From: SCN-69-37 sp044507065
GTDB taxonomy: Bacteria > Acidobacteriota > Vicinamibacteria > Vicinamibacterales > SCN-69-37
Length of the DNA: 6,150 bases
NCBI GenBank assembly: GCA_044507065.1
Contig: JBIQJY010000107.1
Span: 1 to 6,150 of the forward strand
Direction: 5' to 3'
Each line of letters opens with the position of its first letter. Position 1 is the first letter of the stretch. A program made the position numbers and the translations under genes. Below are positions 1-6,150 of the stretch, piece by piece. Below the pieces are notes generated by a model. That model was not told where the DNA came from. It saw only the letters and a list, made by a program, of their open reading frames with translations, and ran no database searches.

Positions 1-2216
1 CCGACACGCATCTGCATCGACGAGCGCATGTCGGGAATGCCGATGAACAGGCCCCGGCCGTCGGGCGTCACGTAGGTGCTCGACGGGACGAGCGCCTCCT
101 GGCCGCGTGTGCCGTCGAGCTTGAAGTGCGGCGATCCGTACGCGGACGTCCGTTGATAGTTCCACCGTTCCGCCGAGAAGTTCGATCGATCGGTGGCCGC
201 GGACGGATCGATGGCGACGCCGAAACGCACGAGCACGCCGCGCTCGGTCGCGACCACTTCCTCGGGCAGCGTGCTGGGAGCCCCGGTGTAGCGCAGGCGC
301 GCCAGACCGCTCAGTTCACCGGCGTCGGTTCCCCAGATTCGGAAGCCCGCCACATACAGCTGTCCATCGGCTGGATTGACGGCGCCCGCGAGCGGCGCGA
401 ACGTCAGTTCGTTGGTCAGGCTCGTGATCGATGCGCGGGGACGGCCGGCACGCGTGTCGATGTGCGCGAGCAGCAGGCCCGGCCGGTAGTAGTTGATGTA
501 GACGAGTTCGTCGTTGATCGGCCCCATCCGCGCGTTCGTCAGCCACACCTGGCCCGCGGCCGATGCACTCACGGCGTGGGGAATCCAGGCGAGCGGCTCG
601 GCAATGGGCGCCGGATACTGTTCCTTCGGCTGCGCGTCGGGCAGGAAGCCGTAGTAGCTGCCGTCGCGCACGATGTGCAGCGGTGTCGACGGCACATAGT
701 TGCCCTGTTGATCGCTCGCGAGGATCAGGCCAGTCCGCGGATCCACGCTGGCAAACGGCTGCCGCAGGCCCCAGCCGACGACCGTCGACGACGACCCGTC
801 AGGCGCGACGCGAAGCACCGACCCGTTGTGGCGGCCGCGCGTGCCGCCGACCAGCCCGCCCTTGGCAATGACGAACGCGCCATCGGGCGCGATGCGCATG
901 CTCATGGCGAACTCGCGCGTTTCGGCTGTCTGGCCGAACACGTTGGCCGCCAGCACATGGCGGTCCGCCTCGCCGTTGCCATCCGTGTCCTCGATGCGCC
1001 AGATGCCGTTGCGATCGAAGACGAACAGCGCGCCATCACGCGTGTCGATGGCCAGCGGTTCGTGCAGTCCCGACGTGAACCGGCGCCACGTGATGGCGCC
1101 GAGAGTGCCGTCGAGGCCCGTGGCCATCCAGACATCGCCGTCGAACGTGACGAGCGCCGCGCGATCGGGCGACGGAAACGCGATGTCGGCGAACCGCACA
1201 TTCCGCCGCCACGGATTCGCGTCGGGAATCGCGATCCGGTCCACGACGAAGGCGTCTGGTGATGAAGACAGTGTGCCGCGGGTCGCGACCGTCTGCGGCC
1301 AGCGCGCCGACGGGGGAGTGGCTGCCGCGATGGACCCCGGCGCCGTGGGCGTGACGTCGGGACTCACGGCAACGGCGAAGCTGATGGGCGCCTCGCCCGG
1401 CGCCACGTGAACGACAAGCAGCCCGTCCGCCTCGGTCGCGAGCGTGGCCAGTGCCGATCCGCCAACCACGACATGGATCGGACCGGCGGCCGTCGGTCGT
1501 TGCCCGACGACGAGCGAAAGGGTCGAAGCGCGCGGACCGACATGGAACCGACGTTCGACGACGAGACCGTTGCCCTGGGTGTGTCCGACCAGCCGCTCAC
1601 GGATGGCGGTGCCGCGGACCCCGTATTCGAGCTGCACGCCGTCGTCGGTCATCTGCACGGCCGTGAACCTGCCGTAGTCGCGCGCCAGGGGACCTCGTCC
1701 GATCTCTTCGGGATCGAGCGCCGGGGGGCGCGGGTCGCGGCGTGTCACCGTCGTGCCCGCCTGCCATCCGGGATAGGCCCCGGTGGCCAGCCACGGTGTA
1801 CCGGCAATTGCGGGCAGTCGCCCCTGGCCGATGGGCGCGCGTTCGCCGGGGTTGTGGTACGAGACCTGGGCCATGCTGACGGGCGTCACGCCGCTGCCGA
1901 CCCAGATGGCCGAGACGCGCAGCAGGTCGGTGTCGAACGCGGCCCGGAGGTCGTGGCCCAGATGGAGAATGAGGCCGCGCGGCGTGAGGTTGTCGGCTGG
2001 CCAGCCGTTGCCGATCGAGCGTGCGTCGAGTACCGAAGAAATGAAGGGAAAGCCGGGTTCGACGAAATCGGCCCACGGCGAATCGATCGCGGCCACCGGC
2101 GGCGTCTGCGCGTCGTCGCGTGCGTCGAGGACCGACCCGATCGACAAACACAGAGCGGCCACGACGACCGAGGCCGCCGTGGCGGCGGCAGACTGGCGAG
2201 TACCGGGCATCGGCAT
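1..2216 (-). CDS. Exported DUF6797-like / PVC-type beta-propeller protein (partial, C-terminus beyond the left edge)
   Basis: The frame is open without a stop from ATG at 2216 to the window edge (738 codons plus two bases). An in-frame TAA at 2222-2220 lies two codons upstream, so ATG 2216 is the earliest possible start; ATG 2210 is an alternative, and no clear Shine-Dalgarno is seen. Residues about 9-33 form a hydrophobic export signal. Residues about 47-240 match my memory of DUF6797 (WADFVEPGFPFISSVLDAR, then PADNLTPRG, LGHDLRAAFDTDLLR, PWLATGAYPGWQ). Residues about 335-645 look like the beta-propeller of PVC 'membrane-bound dehydrogenase' proteins, with a calcium-type loop DTDGNGEAD at 410-418 and a SDQQGNYVPSTPLHIV stretch at 501-516. 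Residues about 648-738 resemble the beta-sandwich that ends many relatives, so little may be missing. The only cysteine is C23 in the signal, so no CxxCH haem site is visible. It probably acts in the periplasm or outer envelope on sugars or polymers; the substrate is unknown. Confidence 0.85.
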   Translation of the reverse strand, partial: MPMPGTRQSAAATAASVVVAALCLSIGSVLDARDDAQTPPVAAIDSPWADFVEPGFPFISSVLDARSIGNGWPADNLTPRGLILHLGHDLRAAFDTDLLRVSAIWVGSGVTPVSMAQVSYHNPGERAPIGQGRLPAIAGTPWLATGAYPGWQAGTTVTRRDPRPPALDPEEIGRGPLARDYGRFTAVQMTDDGVQLEYGVRGTAIRERLVGHTQGNGLVVERRFHVGPRASTLSLVVGQRPTAAGPIHVVVGGSALATLATEADGLLVVHVAPGEAPISFAVAVSPDVTPTAPGSIAAATPPSARWPQTVATRGTLSSSPDAFVVDRIAIPDANPWRRNVRFADIAFPSPDRAALVTFDGDVWMATGLDGTLGAITWRRFTSGLHEPLAIDTRDGALFVFDRNGIWRIEDTDGNGEADRHVLAANVFGQTAETREFAMSMRIAPDGAFVIAKGGLVGGTRGRHNGSVLRVAPDGSSSTVVGWGLRQPFASVDPRTGLILASDQQGNYVPSTPLHIVRDGSYYGFLPDAQPKEQYPAPIAEPLAWIPHAVSASAAGQVWLTNARMGPINDELVYINYYRPGLLLAHIDTRAGRPRASITSLTNELTFAPLAGAVNPADGQLYVAGFRIWGTDAGELSGLARLRYTGAPSTLPEEVVATERGVLVRFGVAIDPSAATDRSNFSAERWNYQRTSAYGSPHFKLDGTRGQEALVPSSTYVTPDGRGLFIGIPDMRSSMQMRV

Positions 2217-2316
2217 AACTTATCGCCGAACGACAGTGCGCGGCCAGCGGCGCGACGCCCGGTCGTCAAGCCGCCCCGCGCCGTGTCGATTGTTCTGCCG
2301 GAGGGCTACGGCGTCC
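2217..2316. promoter_or_regulatory. Divergent intergenic region between the DUF6797-like gene and the carboxypeptidase-regulatory-like gene
   Basis: This 100-bp gap must hold the promoters of both divergent genes unless either lies inside the opposite gene. For the minus gene, TTGACG on the minus strand (2269-2264) resembles a -35 box, but no convincing -10 follows at 16-19 nt. For the plus gene, no good -35/-10 pair is visible. The designation as a promoter region rests on gene orientation, not on recognised boxes. Confidence 0.4.
2300..2305 (+). promoter_or_regulatory. Ribosome binding site of the carboxypeptidase-regulatory-like gene
   Basis: GGAGGG lies 11 nt before ATG 2317. The spacing is slightly long, but the site is strong, and it selects this start over the in-frame upstream codons that overlap the divergent gene. 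Confidence 0.55.
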
Positions 2317-3432
2317 ATGCACTCGTCCGGCGTACGTTTCACATGTCTGCTCGTCGTTGCCCTGCTCGCGCTGGCTCCGGTGTTGTCGCACGCACAGGCA
2401 CCGAGGCGTCCCGCCGGCATCCAGGGCACGGTGACCGACAGTTCCGCCGGCGTGCTGCCGGGCGTCACGGTGACCGCCTCACTCGCCGACCGTCGCCTGG
2501 TCGAATCGACAGTGACCGACGCGCGCGGCGAGTTCGTGCTGGCAGGGCTGCCGGCCGGCATCGTGAACCTCACGTTCCAGCTGAGCGGCTTCGAGGAGGC
2601 CACCGTCGGCGTGCGCGTGGCGTCCGACGGCAGCGCGCCGCCCGTCGTGCAGCAGATGCAGCTGCTGGCGCATACCGAGAGCGTGACGGTGCAGGGCGAT
2701 CCACCCGCACCGCCCCCCGCGCCGCGGCTGTCGCTTGCGCCCGTCCCCGAACACGCGCAGATGGCGGTGTGTGGCCCGGCGCGCGCCGAGGCGCCGGTCC
2801 CGGAACTCGGCACGATTCGGTCCCGCCGCGATGACGAAACGAAGGTGATGTTCGGCGCGGGCGACGAACTGCTGATCGATGGTGGATCGGCGTCCGGCCT
2901 CGCTGTCGGCCAGCATTTCATCGTCCGCCGCCGGTATCCCACGGCGCTGCGCTACGGTCGCAACCTGGTGGTGATGGGCGAGCACTCGTCCGGGCTGCTG
3001 CAGATCGTCGAGGTCGACGGCGACGTGTCGACGGCTGTCGTCGTTTACGCCTGCGACGAGATGATGCGCGGAGACTACCTCGCGGCGTTCGAACCCGAGC
3101 CGGTCCGTTCGCCCGACCCCTCGGGCACGCCGGCGTTCGACGAGGCCGCGCGAATCCTCTTTGCCGACGAAGGGCAGCCGATGGGCGTGCCTGGTCGGAT
3201 GATGGTCATCGACCGCGGCGCGCGAGAGGACGTCCGCATCGGACACCGGCTGACGCTCTTCCGCCAGTCGCGCTTCGGCGACAAGCGCCCGCTCGTCGTG
3301 GGCGAGGCCGTTGTCGTGGCCGTGCGCGAGCGGTCGGCGACCATTCTCGTCGAGCGCGCCACCGACATCGTCGTCTTCGGCGAGAAGGGCGACCTGGCAG
3401 CGCCGCAGCGCCCCATGCGCGTGGAACGGTAG
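2317..3432 (+). CDS. Secreted carboxypeptidase-regulatory-like domain protein with a duplicated C-terminal module
   Basis: The protein is 371 residues. The frame extends further upstream, but ATG 2317 was chosen because it is preceded by GGAGGG and begins a clear signal peptide (hydrophobic 8-23, likely cleavage after AQA at 26-28). Residues about 34-101 form a carboxypeptidase-regulatory-like domain (CarboxypepD_reg type): GIQGTVTDSSAGVLPGVTV, then TDARGEFVLAGLPAG. They are followed by ESVTVQG, as at the start of acidobacterial Oar-like TonB-dependent receptors. No plug or barrel follows. Instead there is a proline-rich linker (128-143) and a C-terminal part that looks like two copies of a beta-rich module, about 183-255 and 293-360, each with a hydrophobic ID.G..VG/IGH opening and an LVV-containing second half. 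Such proteins are envelope-located; the exact function is unknown. It diverges from the DUF6797-like gene and precedes the FmdB-like gene by 47 bp. Confidence 0.85.
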   Translation: MHSSGVRFTCLLVVALLALAPVLSHAQAPRRPAGIQGTVTDSSAGVLPGVTVTASLADRRLVESTVTDARGEFVLAGLPAGIVNLTFQLSGFEEATVGVRVASDGSAPPVVQQMQLLAHTESVTVQGDPPAPPPAPRLSLAPVPEHAQMAVCGPARAEAPVPELGTIRSRRDDETKVMFGAGDELLIDGGSASGLAVGQHFIVRRRYPTALRYGRNLVVMGEHSSGLLQIVEVDGDVSTAVVVYACDEMMRGDYLAAFEPEPVRSPDPSGTPAFDEAARILFADEGQPMGVPGRMMVIDRGAREDVRIGHRLTLFRQSRFGDKRPLVVGEAVVVAVRERSATILVERATDIVVFGEKGDLAAPQRPMRVER

Positions 3433-3453
3433 GAACGCCCGCGCGGCGTGGCA

Positions 3454-3459
3454 TATGAT
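3454..3459 (+). promoter_or_regulatory. Possible -10 element upstream of the FmdB-like gene
   Basis: TATGAT, one mismatch from TATAAT, stands out in GC-rich surroundings 20 nt before the start codon at 3480. Bases 16-18 nt upstream of it show no recognisable -35 box. It may give the small gene its own promoter; this is weak, single-box evidence. Confidence 0.25.
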
Positions 3460-3468
3460 GCCCGCGAC

Positions 3469-3473
3469 GGGAG
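3469..3473 (+). promoter_or_regulatory. Ribosome binding site of the FmdB-like gene
   Basis: GGGAG sits 6 nt before ATG 3480, a good Shine-Dalgarno position, and supports this start. Confidence 0.6.
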
Positions 3474-3479
3474 TCGCCC

Positions 3480-3728
3480 ATGCCGCTGTTCGAATACCGC
3501 TGTGACGATTGCGCGACCGAGTGCGAGCTGCTGGTTCGCAGCTCGACCGTGCCCGTGTGCCCGTCGTGCGGGTCCACGTCGCTCCAGAAGCAGTTGTCGA
3601 TGTTTGCCGTCAGTTCCGAAGGCACCACGCTGCGCAGCCGCGAGAAGCTCGGTGCCCAGCAGCGGCAGACATCGCAGGCCGTCCAGAAGGAGAAGGACCA
3701 CTACCGGCACGACCACCACGACGACTGA
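3480..3728 (+). CDS. FmdB-family zinc ribbon protein
   Basis: The 82-residue protein opens with MPLFEYRCDDC, the standard start of the FmdB/putative regulatory zinc-ribbon family. Two CxxC knuckles, C8-C11 and C27-C30 (VCPSCGS), would bind one zinc ion. The length is usual for the family, whose proteins are cytoplasmic. The family was named from a regulator in formamidase/amidase clusters, but most members have no proven role. Residues after about 45 are polar and likely disordered, ending in a His/Asp-rich tail (HYRHDHHDD) that could bind metal. It lies 47 bp after the carboxypeptidase-regulatory-like gene and 53 bp before galT on the same strand. A functional link with either neighbour is not shown. 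Confidence 0.85.
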   Translation: MPLFEYRCDDCATECELLVRSSTVPVCPSCGSTSLQKQLSMFAVSSEGTTLRSREKLGAQQRQTSQAVQKEKDHYRHDHHDD

Positions 3729-3750
3729 CAGTGGCTTCCGGAAGCCGTCA
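3726..3750 (+). repeat. Perfect palindrome GGCTTCCGGAAGCC with outer TGAC/GTCA arms, at the end of the FmdB-like gene
   Basis: Positions 3733-3746 are a perfect 14-bp palindrome. TGAC at 3726-3729 and GTCA at 3747-3750 extend it, with AGT bulged on the left. The left arm contains the TGA stop of the FmdB-like gene. As RNA it could form a GGCTT/AAGCC stem with a CCGG loop. No T-run follows, so it is not a classical rho-independent terminator. It may be a weak terminator, a processing hairpin or a dyad operator before galT. Confidence 0.4.
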
Positions 3751-3763
3751 TCACGCGTCCGAC

Positions 3764-3773
3764 TTGATAACAT
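3764..3773 (+). promoter_or_regulatory. Possible -10 region of galT, giving a near-leaderless transcript
   Basis: TTGATAACAT is the only AT-rich stretch in the gap before galT and resembles an extended -10 (GATAAC at 3766-3771). Transcription starting about 7 nt later would begin a few bases from ATG 3782. That would fit the lack of any Shine-Dalgarno before this start. No -35 box is evident. Confidence 0.25.
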
Positions 3774-3781
3774 CTGCCGGC

Positions 3782-4807
3782 ATGTGGGAAGAGCGTTGGC
3801 ACCCGCTCCGCGAGGAATGGGTCATCGTTGCGGCACACCGGCAGTCGCGGCCCTGGTCGGGCGCCGAGGTGCCCGACAGTCAGCCCGACGCGCCGTCATT
3901 CGATCCCGGCTGTTATCTCTGCCCGGGAAACACGCGAGTCAGCGGCGCCAGGAACGCGCAGTACACGGGGACGTTCGTGTTCGACAACGACCATCCGTGC
4001 GTCGGCCCCGATGCGCCGCGTGAGCTTGCGCCCCCCGTCGGCATCTACAGGAGCCAGCCGGCCACAGGCGTGGCGCGCGTCGTCTGCTACAGCCCGCGGC
4101 ACGACGTGACACTCGCCGAGCTCGACGTCGCCGGCGTCGACGCGCTCCTGCACACCTGGCAGGAGCAGATGCGCGAACTGGCGACGCATCCCGACGTCTC
4201 GAGCGTCCTCATCTTCGAGAACAAGGGCGAGGTCGTCGGCGTGAGCAACCCGCACCCGCACTGCCAGATCTACGCGACCAACTTCACGTTCAAGCACATC
4301 GAGACCGAGCTGCGGGCCGGAGCCAGGCACCTCGACGAGACCGGCCGCGAACTCTTCCAGGACATCCTTGCCGCCGAACAGCAGGACGGCCGCCGCATCA
4401 TCAGCCGCCACGGCAGTGCCATTGCCTTCCTCCCGTATTTCGCGCGCTACGCGTATGAGACCTACGTTGCGCCACTGCGCGGCGTCCCCACCATTGCGGA
4501 CCTGGACGACGACGAGCGGCGCGATCTGGCGACGGTGCTGCGCGACGTGGTGATTCGGTTCGACAACCTGTGGAGCATGCCGTTTCCCTACGTGATGGCG
4601 CTTCATCAGGCGCCGTTTCGCGAATCGGCGCGCGGCTTTCATTTCCACATCGAGTTCCACCCGCCGCTCCGCCGGCCGAACCTCCTCAAGTACCTTGCCG
4701 GCCCCGAGATTGGCGGCGGAAATTTCCTGAGCGACACGGCGCCGGAAGAGAAGGCGGCCGAGCTCATTGCCGCCGGCGGCCCCCACTACAAGTACGCGCA
4801 GGCGTGA
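3782..4807 (+). CDS. galT: Galactose-1-phosphate uridylyltransferase
   Basis: The protein is 341 residues, normal for bacterial GalT. It exchanges UMP between UDP-glucose and galactose 1-phosphate in the cytoplasmic Leloir pathway. The active-site motif SNPHPHCQ is at 155-162, with H160 as the uridylylated nucleophile. By analogy with the E. coli enzyme, C44, C47, H107 and H158 would form the zinc site. H275, H287 and H289 (HQAP, FHFHIEF) plus a glutamate near 174-176 would form the second metal site. The ATG at 3782 was chosen because the following WEERWHPLREEWVIVAAHR is the expected family N-terminus; earlier in-frame starts would overlap the FmdB-like gene. No Shine-Dalgarno precedes it. 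It is the first gene of a compact run with a phosphatase and a GHMP kinase. No galE is seen here. A broader sugar 1-phosphate range is possible given the unusual kinase downstream. Confidence 0.95.
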   Translation: MWEERWHPLREEWVIVAAHRQSRPWSGAEVPDSQPDAPSFDPGCYLCPGNTRVSGARNAQYTGTFVFDNDHPCVGPDAPRELAPPVGIYRSQPATGVARVVCYSPRHDVTLAELDVAGVDALLHTWQEQMRELATHPDVSSVLIFENKGEVVGVSNPHPHCQIYATNFTFKHIETELRAGARHLDETGRELFQDILAAEQQDGRRIISRHGSAIAFLPYFARYAYETYVAPLRGVPTIADLDDDERRDLATVLRDVVIRFDNLWSMPFPYVMALHQAPFRESARGFHFHIEFHPPLRRPNLLKYLAGPEIGGGNFLSDTAPEEKAAELIAAGGPHYKYAQA

Positions 4808-5820
4808 CCCCGCCGATGCCCCCTGTTCATCCACTGCTCGCACCCATCCAGGCCCTGCACCGCCGCATCCGCCGCGATGTGGTCCGCGCCTGCGAAGACG
4901 CGGCCGTGACGACGCTGTCCGGAGTTGCACGGGAAGAAGAAGGCGACACCATCTACGCCATCGATCGGGTTGCCGAACACGTGCTCGTCGAGGAGATTGG
5001 CCGGACCATTGCCAGCGCCGACGCGCCTGTTGTCCTGGTGGCCGAAGGCCTGCCGGGCGGCGAGGTCGTGGTGCCGGAAGGCGCCGACCGCCGCGCGGCG
5101 AGATGGGTGATTATCGTCGACCCGATCGACGGCACACGCGGCCTGATGTACCAGAAGCGGCCGGCGTGGATTCTGACCGGAGTAGCCGCCGGGCCCGGGC
5201 CGTGCACGCTGGCCGACATCGAACTGGCGGTGCAGACCGAGATTCCGCTGGTGAAGCAGCACCTGTCCGACGAGCTCTGGGCCGTCCGAGGTCAGGGCGC
5301 ATCGGCCCTGCGCGCCGACAGGCTGGCCGGTGAGAGCCGCCCGCTGGACCTTCAGCCCTCGACCGCCACGACCCTCGCGCACGGGTTTGCGACCATCTCG
5401 CGGTTCTTTCCGGGCAATCGCGCCGAGCTCGGGGCGATTGACGACGAGCTGGCGACGGCCGTGCTCGGACCGCCGCAGCCGGGCAAGGCGCAGTCGTTCG
5501 AGGACCAGTACATCTCGAGCGGCGGCCAGCTCTACGAGCTCATGGCGGGGCACGATCGGTTCGTCGCGGACCTGCGCTCGGTCATCGAGCGCCATCGTCC
5601 GGGCGGCCCCGCGCTCTGCTGCCATCCCTACGATCTGTGCACCGAGCTCATCGCGCGCGAGCTCGGCATCCCGGTGACCGACGAGCGTGGCCATCAACTG
5701 GACGCCCCGCTCGACGTGATGGCGGACGTCAGCTGGATTGGCTATGCCAACCAGGCGCTGCGGGCGCATGTCGAGCCGCACCTGCTCGGGATCCTGGCGC
5801 GCCGCGGGACGTCCGCATGA
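4804..5820 (+). CDS. Inositol-monophosphatase-family sugar/inositol phosphatase
   Basis: Two starts are possible: GTG at 4804, overlapping the galT stop as GTGA (338 residues), or ATG at 4816, 8 nt after it (334 residues). Neither has a clear Shine-Dalgarno; coupling to galT is likely. Numbered from ATG 4816, the magnesium-site motif WVIIVDPIDGT covers 97-107, with D102, I104 and D105 as ligands. E77 (VLVAEG) fits the upstream glutamate, and D44/D50 (EEGDTIYAID) the N-terminal element. D273 in HPYDLCTELIARELG fits the last metal ligand, usually WDxAA in SuhB-type enzymes. It is longer than typical 260-270-residue IMPases, with extra sequence between about 110 and 235. The family hydrolyses phosphate monoesters such as inositol phosphates, fructose 1,6-bisphosphate and PAP; some members accept galactose 1-phosphate. 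Its place between galT and a sugar kinase suggests a sugar-phosphate substrate. The exact substrate is unknown. Confidence 0.85.
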   Translation: MTPPMPPVHPLLAPIQALHRRIRRDVVRACEDAAVTTLSGVAREEEGDTIYAIDRVAEHVLVEEIGRTIASADAPVVLVAEGLPGGEVVVPEGADRRAARWVIIVDPIDGTRGLMYQKRPAWILTGVAAGPGPCTLADIELAVQTEIPLVKQHLSDELWAVRGQGASALRADRLAGESRPLDLQPSTATTLAHGFATISRFFPGNRAELGAIDDELATAVLGPPQPGKAQSFEDQYISSGGQLYELMAGHDRFVADLRSVIERHRPGGPALCCHPYDLCTELIARELGIPVTDERGHQLDAPLDVMADVSWIGYANQALRAHVEPHLLGILARRGTSA

Positions 5821-6150
5821 CTCGGTCGCTGCGTCCCGTCACCGCGATCCCGAACGAGGTGCCGGATCTGGCGCGATTTGCTGCCGACGTCGCGGAGCGA
5901 GTAGACGCGGGCCGCTGGCCGTCCGGGGACGTCGGCGGTGGCGCGGCGTCGCCCGTGTTCGTGGCCCGCGCGCCCGGACGCCTGGATGTGATGGGCGGCA
6001 TCGCGGACTATTCCGGTGCGCTCGTGCTGCAGTGGCCGCTGCGCGAGGCGACGCGCGTGGCGGTGCGGCCGTGGGCGGAGCGGCGGATCGCAATCACGTC
6101 GGTCGGCCCGGGCCGCACCGAGCGCCACTGCGACGTGCCGCTGGATGTCG
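5817..6150 (+). CDS. GHMP-family sugar kinase, galactokinase/L-arabinokinase-like (partial, C-terminus beyond the right edge)
   Basis: ATG 5817 overlaps the phosphatase stop as ATGA, indicating translational coupling; 111 codons are visible. After a 46-residue N-terminal extension comes VARAPGRLDVMGGIADYSG (49-67), then ALVLQWPLREAT (68-79). This is the sugar-binding signature of the galactokinase branch of GHMP kinases, which phosphorylate C1 of a sugar with ATP. In galactokinase the segment reads GRxNxIGEHxDYxxG. Here the E-H-T positions are G61-I62-A63, while R55, D64 and Y65 are kept. The wording GGIADYSG closely matches the kinase domain of plant L-arabinokinase ARA1 as I remember it. 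The ATP-binding and catalytic motifs lie outside the window. With galT next door it likely makes a sugar 1-phosphate; whether the sugar is galactose, L-arabinose or another is open. Confidence 0.85.
   Translation, partial: MTRSLRPVTAIPNEVPDLARFAADVAERVDAGRWPSGDVGGGAASPVFVARAPGRLDVMGGIADYSGALVLQWPLREATRVAVRPWAERRIAITSVGPGRTERHCDVPLDV

Noticed and set aside
126..1262. Long plus-strand open frame (378 codons) with Arg-rich composition
   Set aside because: It is antisense to the DUF6797/propeller gene, whose minus-strand frame has recognisable domains throughout. The Arg/Ala/Gly-rich translation has no domain logic and is typical of a shadow frame in GC-rich DNA.
1407..2834. Plus-strand open frame of 475 codons crossing the divergent intergenic region
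   Set aside because: It overlaps two genes with clear domains, has an Arg-rich low-complexity translation and no plausible start signal.
3435..3449. Small hairpin ACGCC-CGCGC-GGCGT after the carboxypeptidase-regulatory-like gene, considered as a terminator
   Set aside because: The stem is only 5 bp and no T-run follows; short GC-rich inverted repeats of this size are expected by chance here.
3896..4930. Minus-strand open frame of 344 codons
   Set aside because: It lies opposite galT, which has all catalytic motifs. The antisense translation shows no family features.
4786..5781. Minus-strand open frame of 331 codons
   Set aside because: It lies opposite the IMPase-family gene with its DPIDGT motif; its length is explained by GC-rich codon bias.

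Overview
The window is GC-rich, gene-dense bacterial chromosome. Codon use and protein style suggest an acidobacterium, possibly of the Vicinamibacteria type. The cues are a secreted carboxypeptidase-regulatory-like protein with the TVTDSSAGVLPGVTVTAS wording common in that phylum, a DUF6797-type PVC/Acidobacteria protein, and an FmdB zinc ribbon. This is inferred from sequence character alone; no marker gene is present.

Layout. (1) Positions 1-2216, minus strand: one long open frame of 738 visible codons that runs off the left edge. It encodes an exported protein with an N-terminal DUF6797-like domain, a beta-propeller of the PVC 'membrane-bound dehydrogenase' type and a C-terminal beta-sandwich-like region. 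(2) Positions 2217-2316: a 100-bp divergent intergenic region. (3) Positions 2317-3432, plus strand: a secreted protein with a carboxypeptidase-regulatory-like (Ig-fold) domain, a proline-rich linker and an apparently duplicated C-terminal module. (4) Positions 3480-3728, plus strand: a small FmdB-family zinc ribbon protein. (5) Positions 3782-6150, plus strand: a tightly packed sugar-phosphate operon of galactose-1-phosphate uridylyltransferase (galT), an inositol-monophosphatase-family phosphatase and a GHMP-family sugar kinase cut by the right edge. The galT/phosphatase junction is a GTGA overlap or an 8-nt gap, depending on the start. The phosphatase/kinase junction is an ATGA overlap.

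How the genes may work together. The kinase would make a sugar 1-phosphate and GalT would exchange it with UDP-glucose. The phosphatase may hydrolyse excess sugar 1-phosphate, or act on another phosphorylated sugar or inositol. The kinase is not a textbook galactokinase. Its sugar-binding signature reads GRLDVMGGIADYSG, where GalK has GRxNxIGEHxDY, and it matches my memory of plant L-arabinokinase (ARA1). The operon may therefore handle L-arabinose or another galactose-configured sugar rather than, or as well as, galactose. This is the most interesting signal in the window. I saw no RNA genes, CRISPR arrays, insertion sequences or attachment sites.
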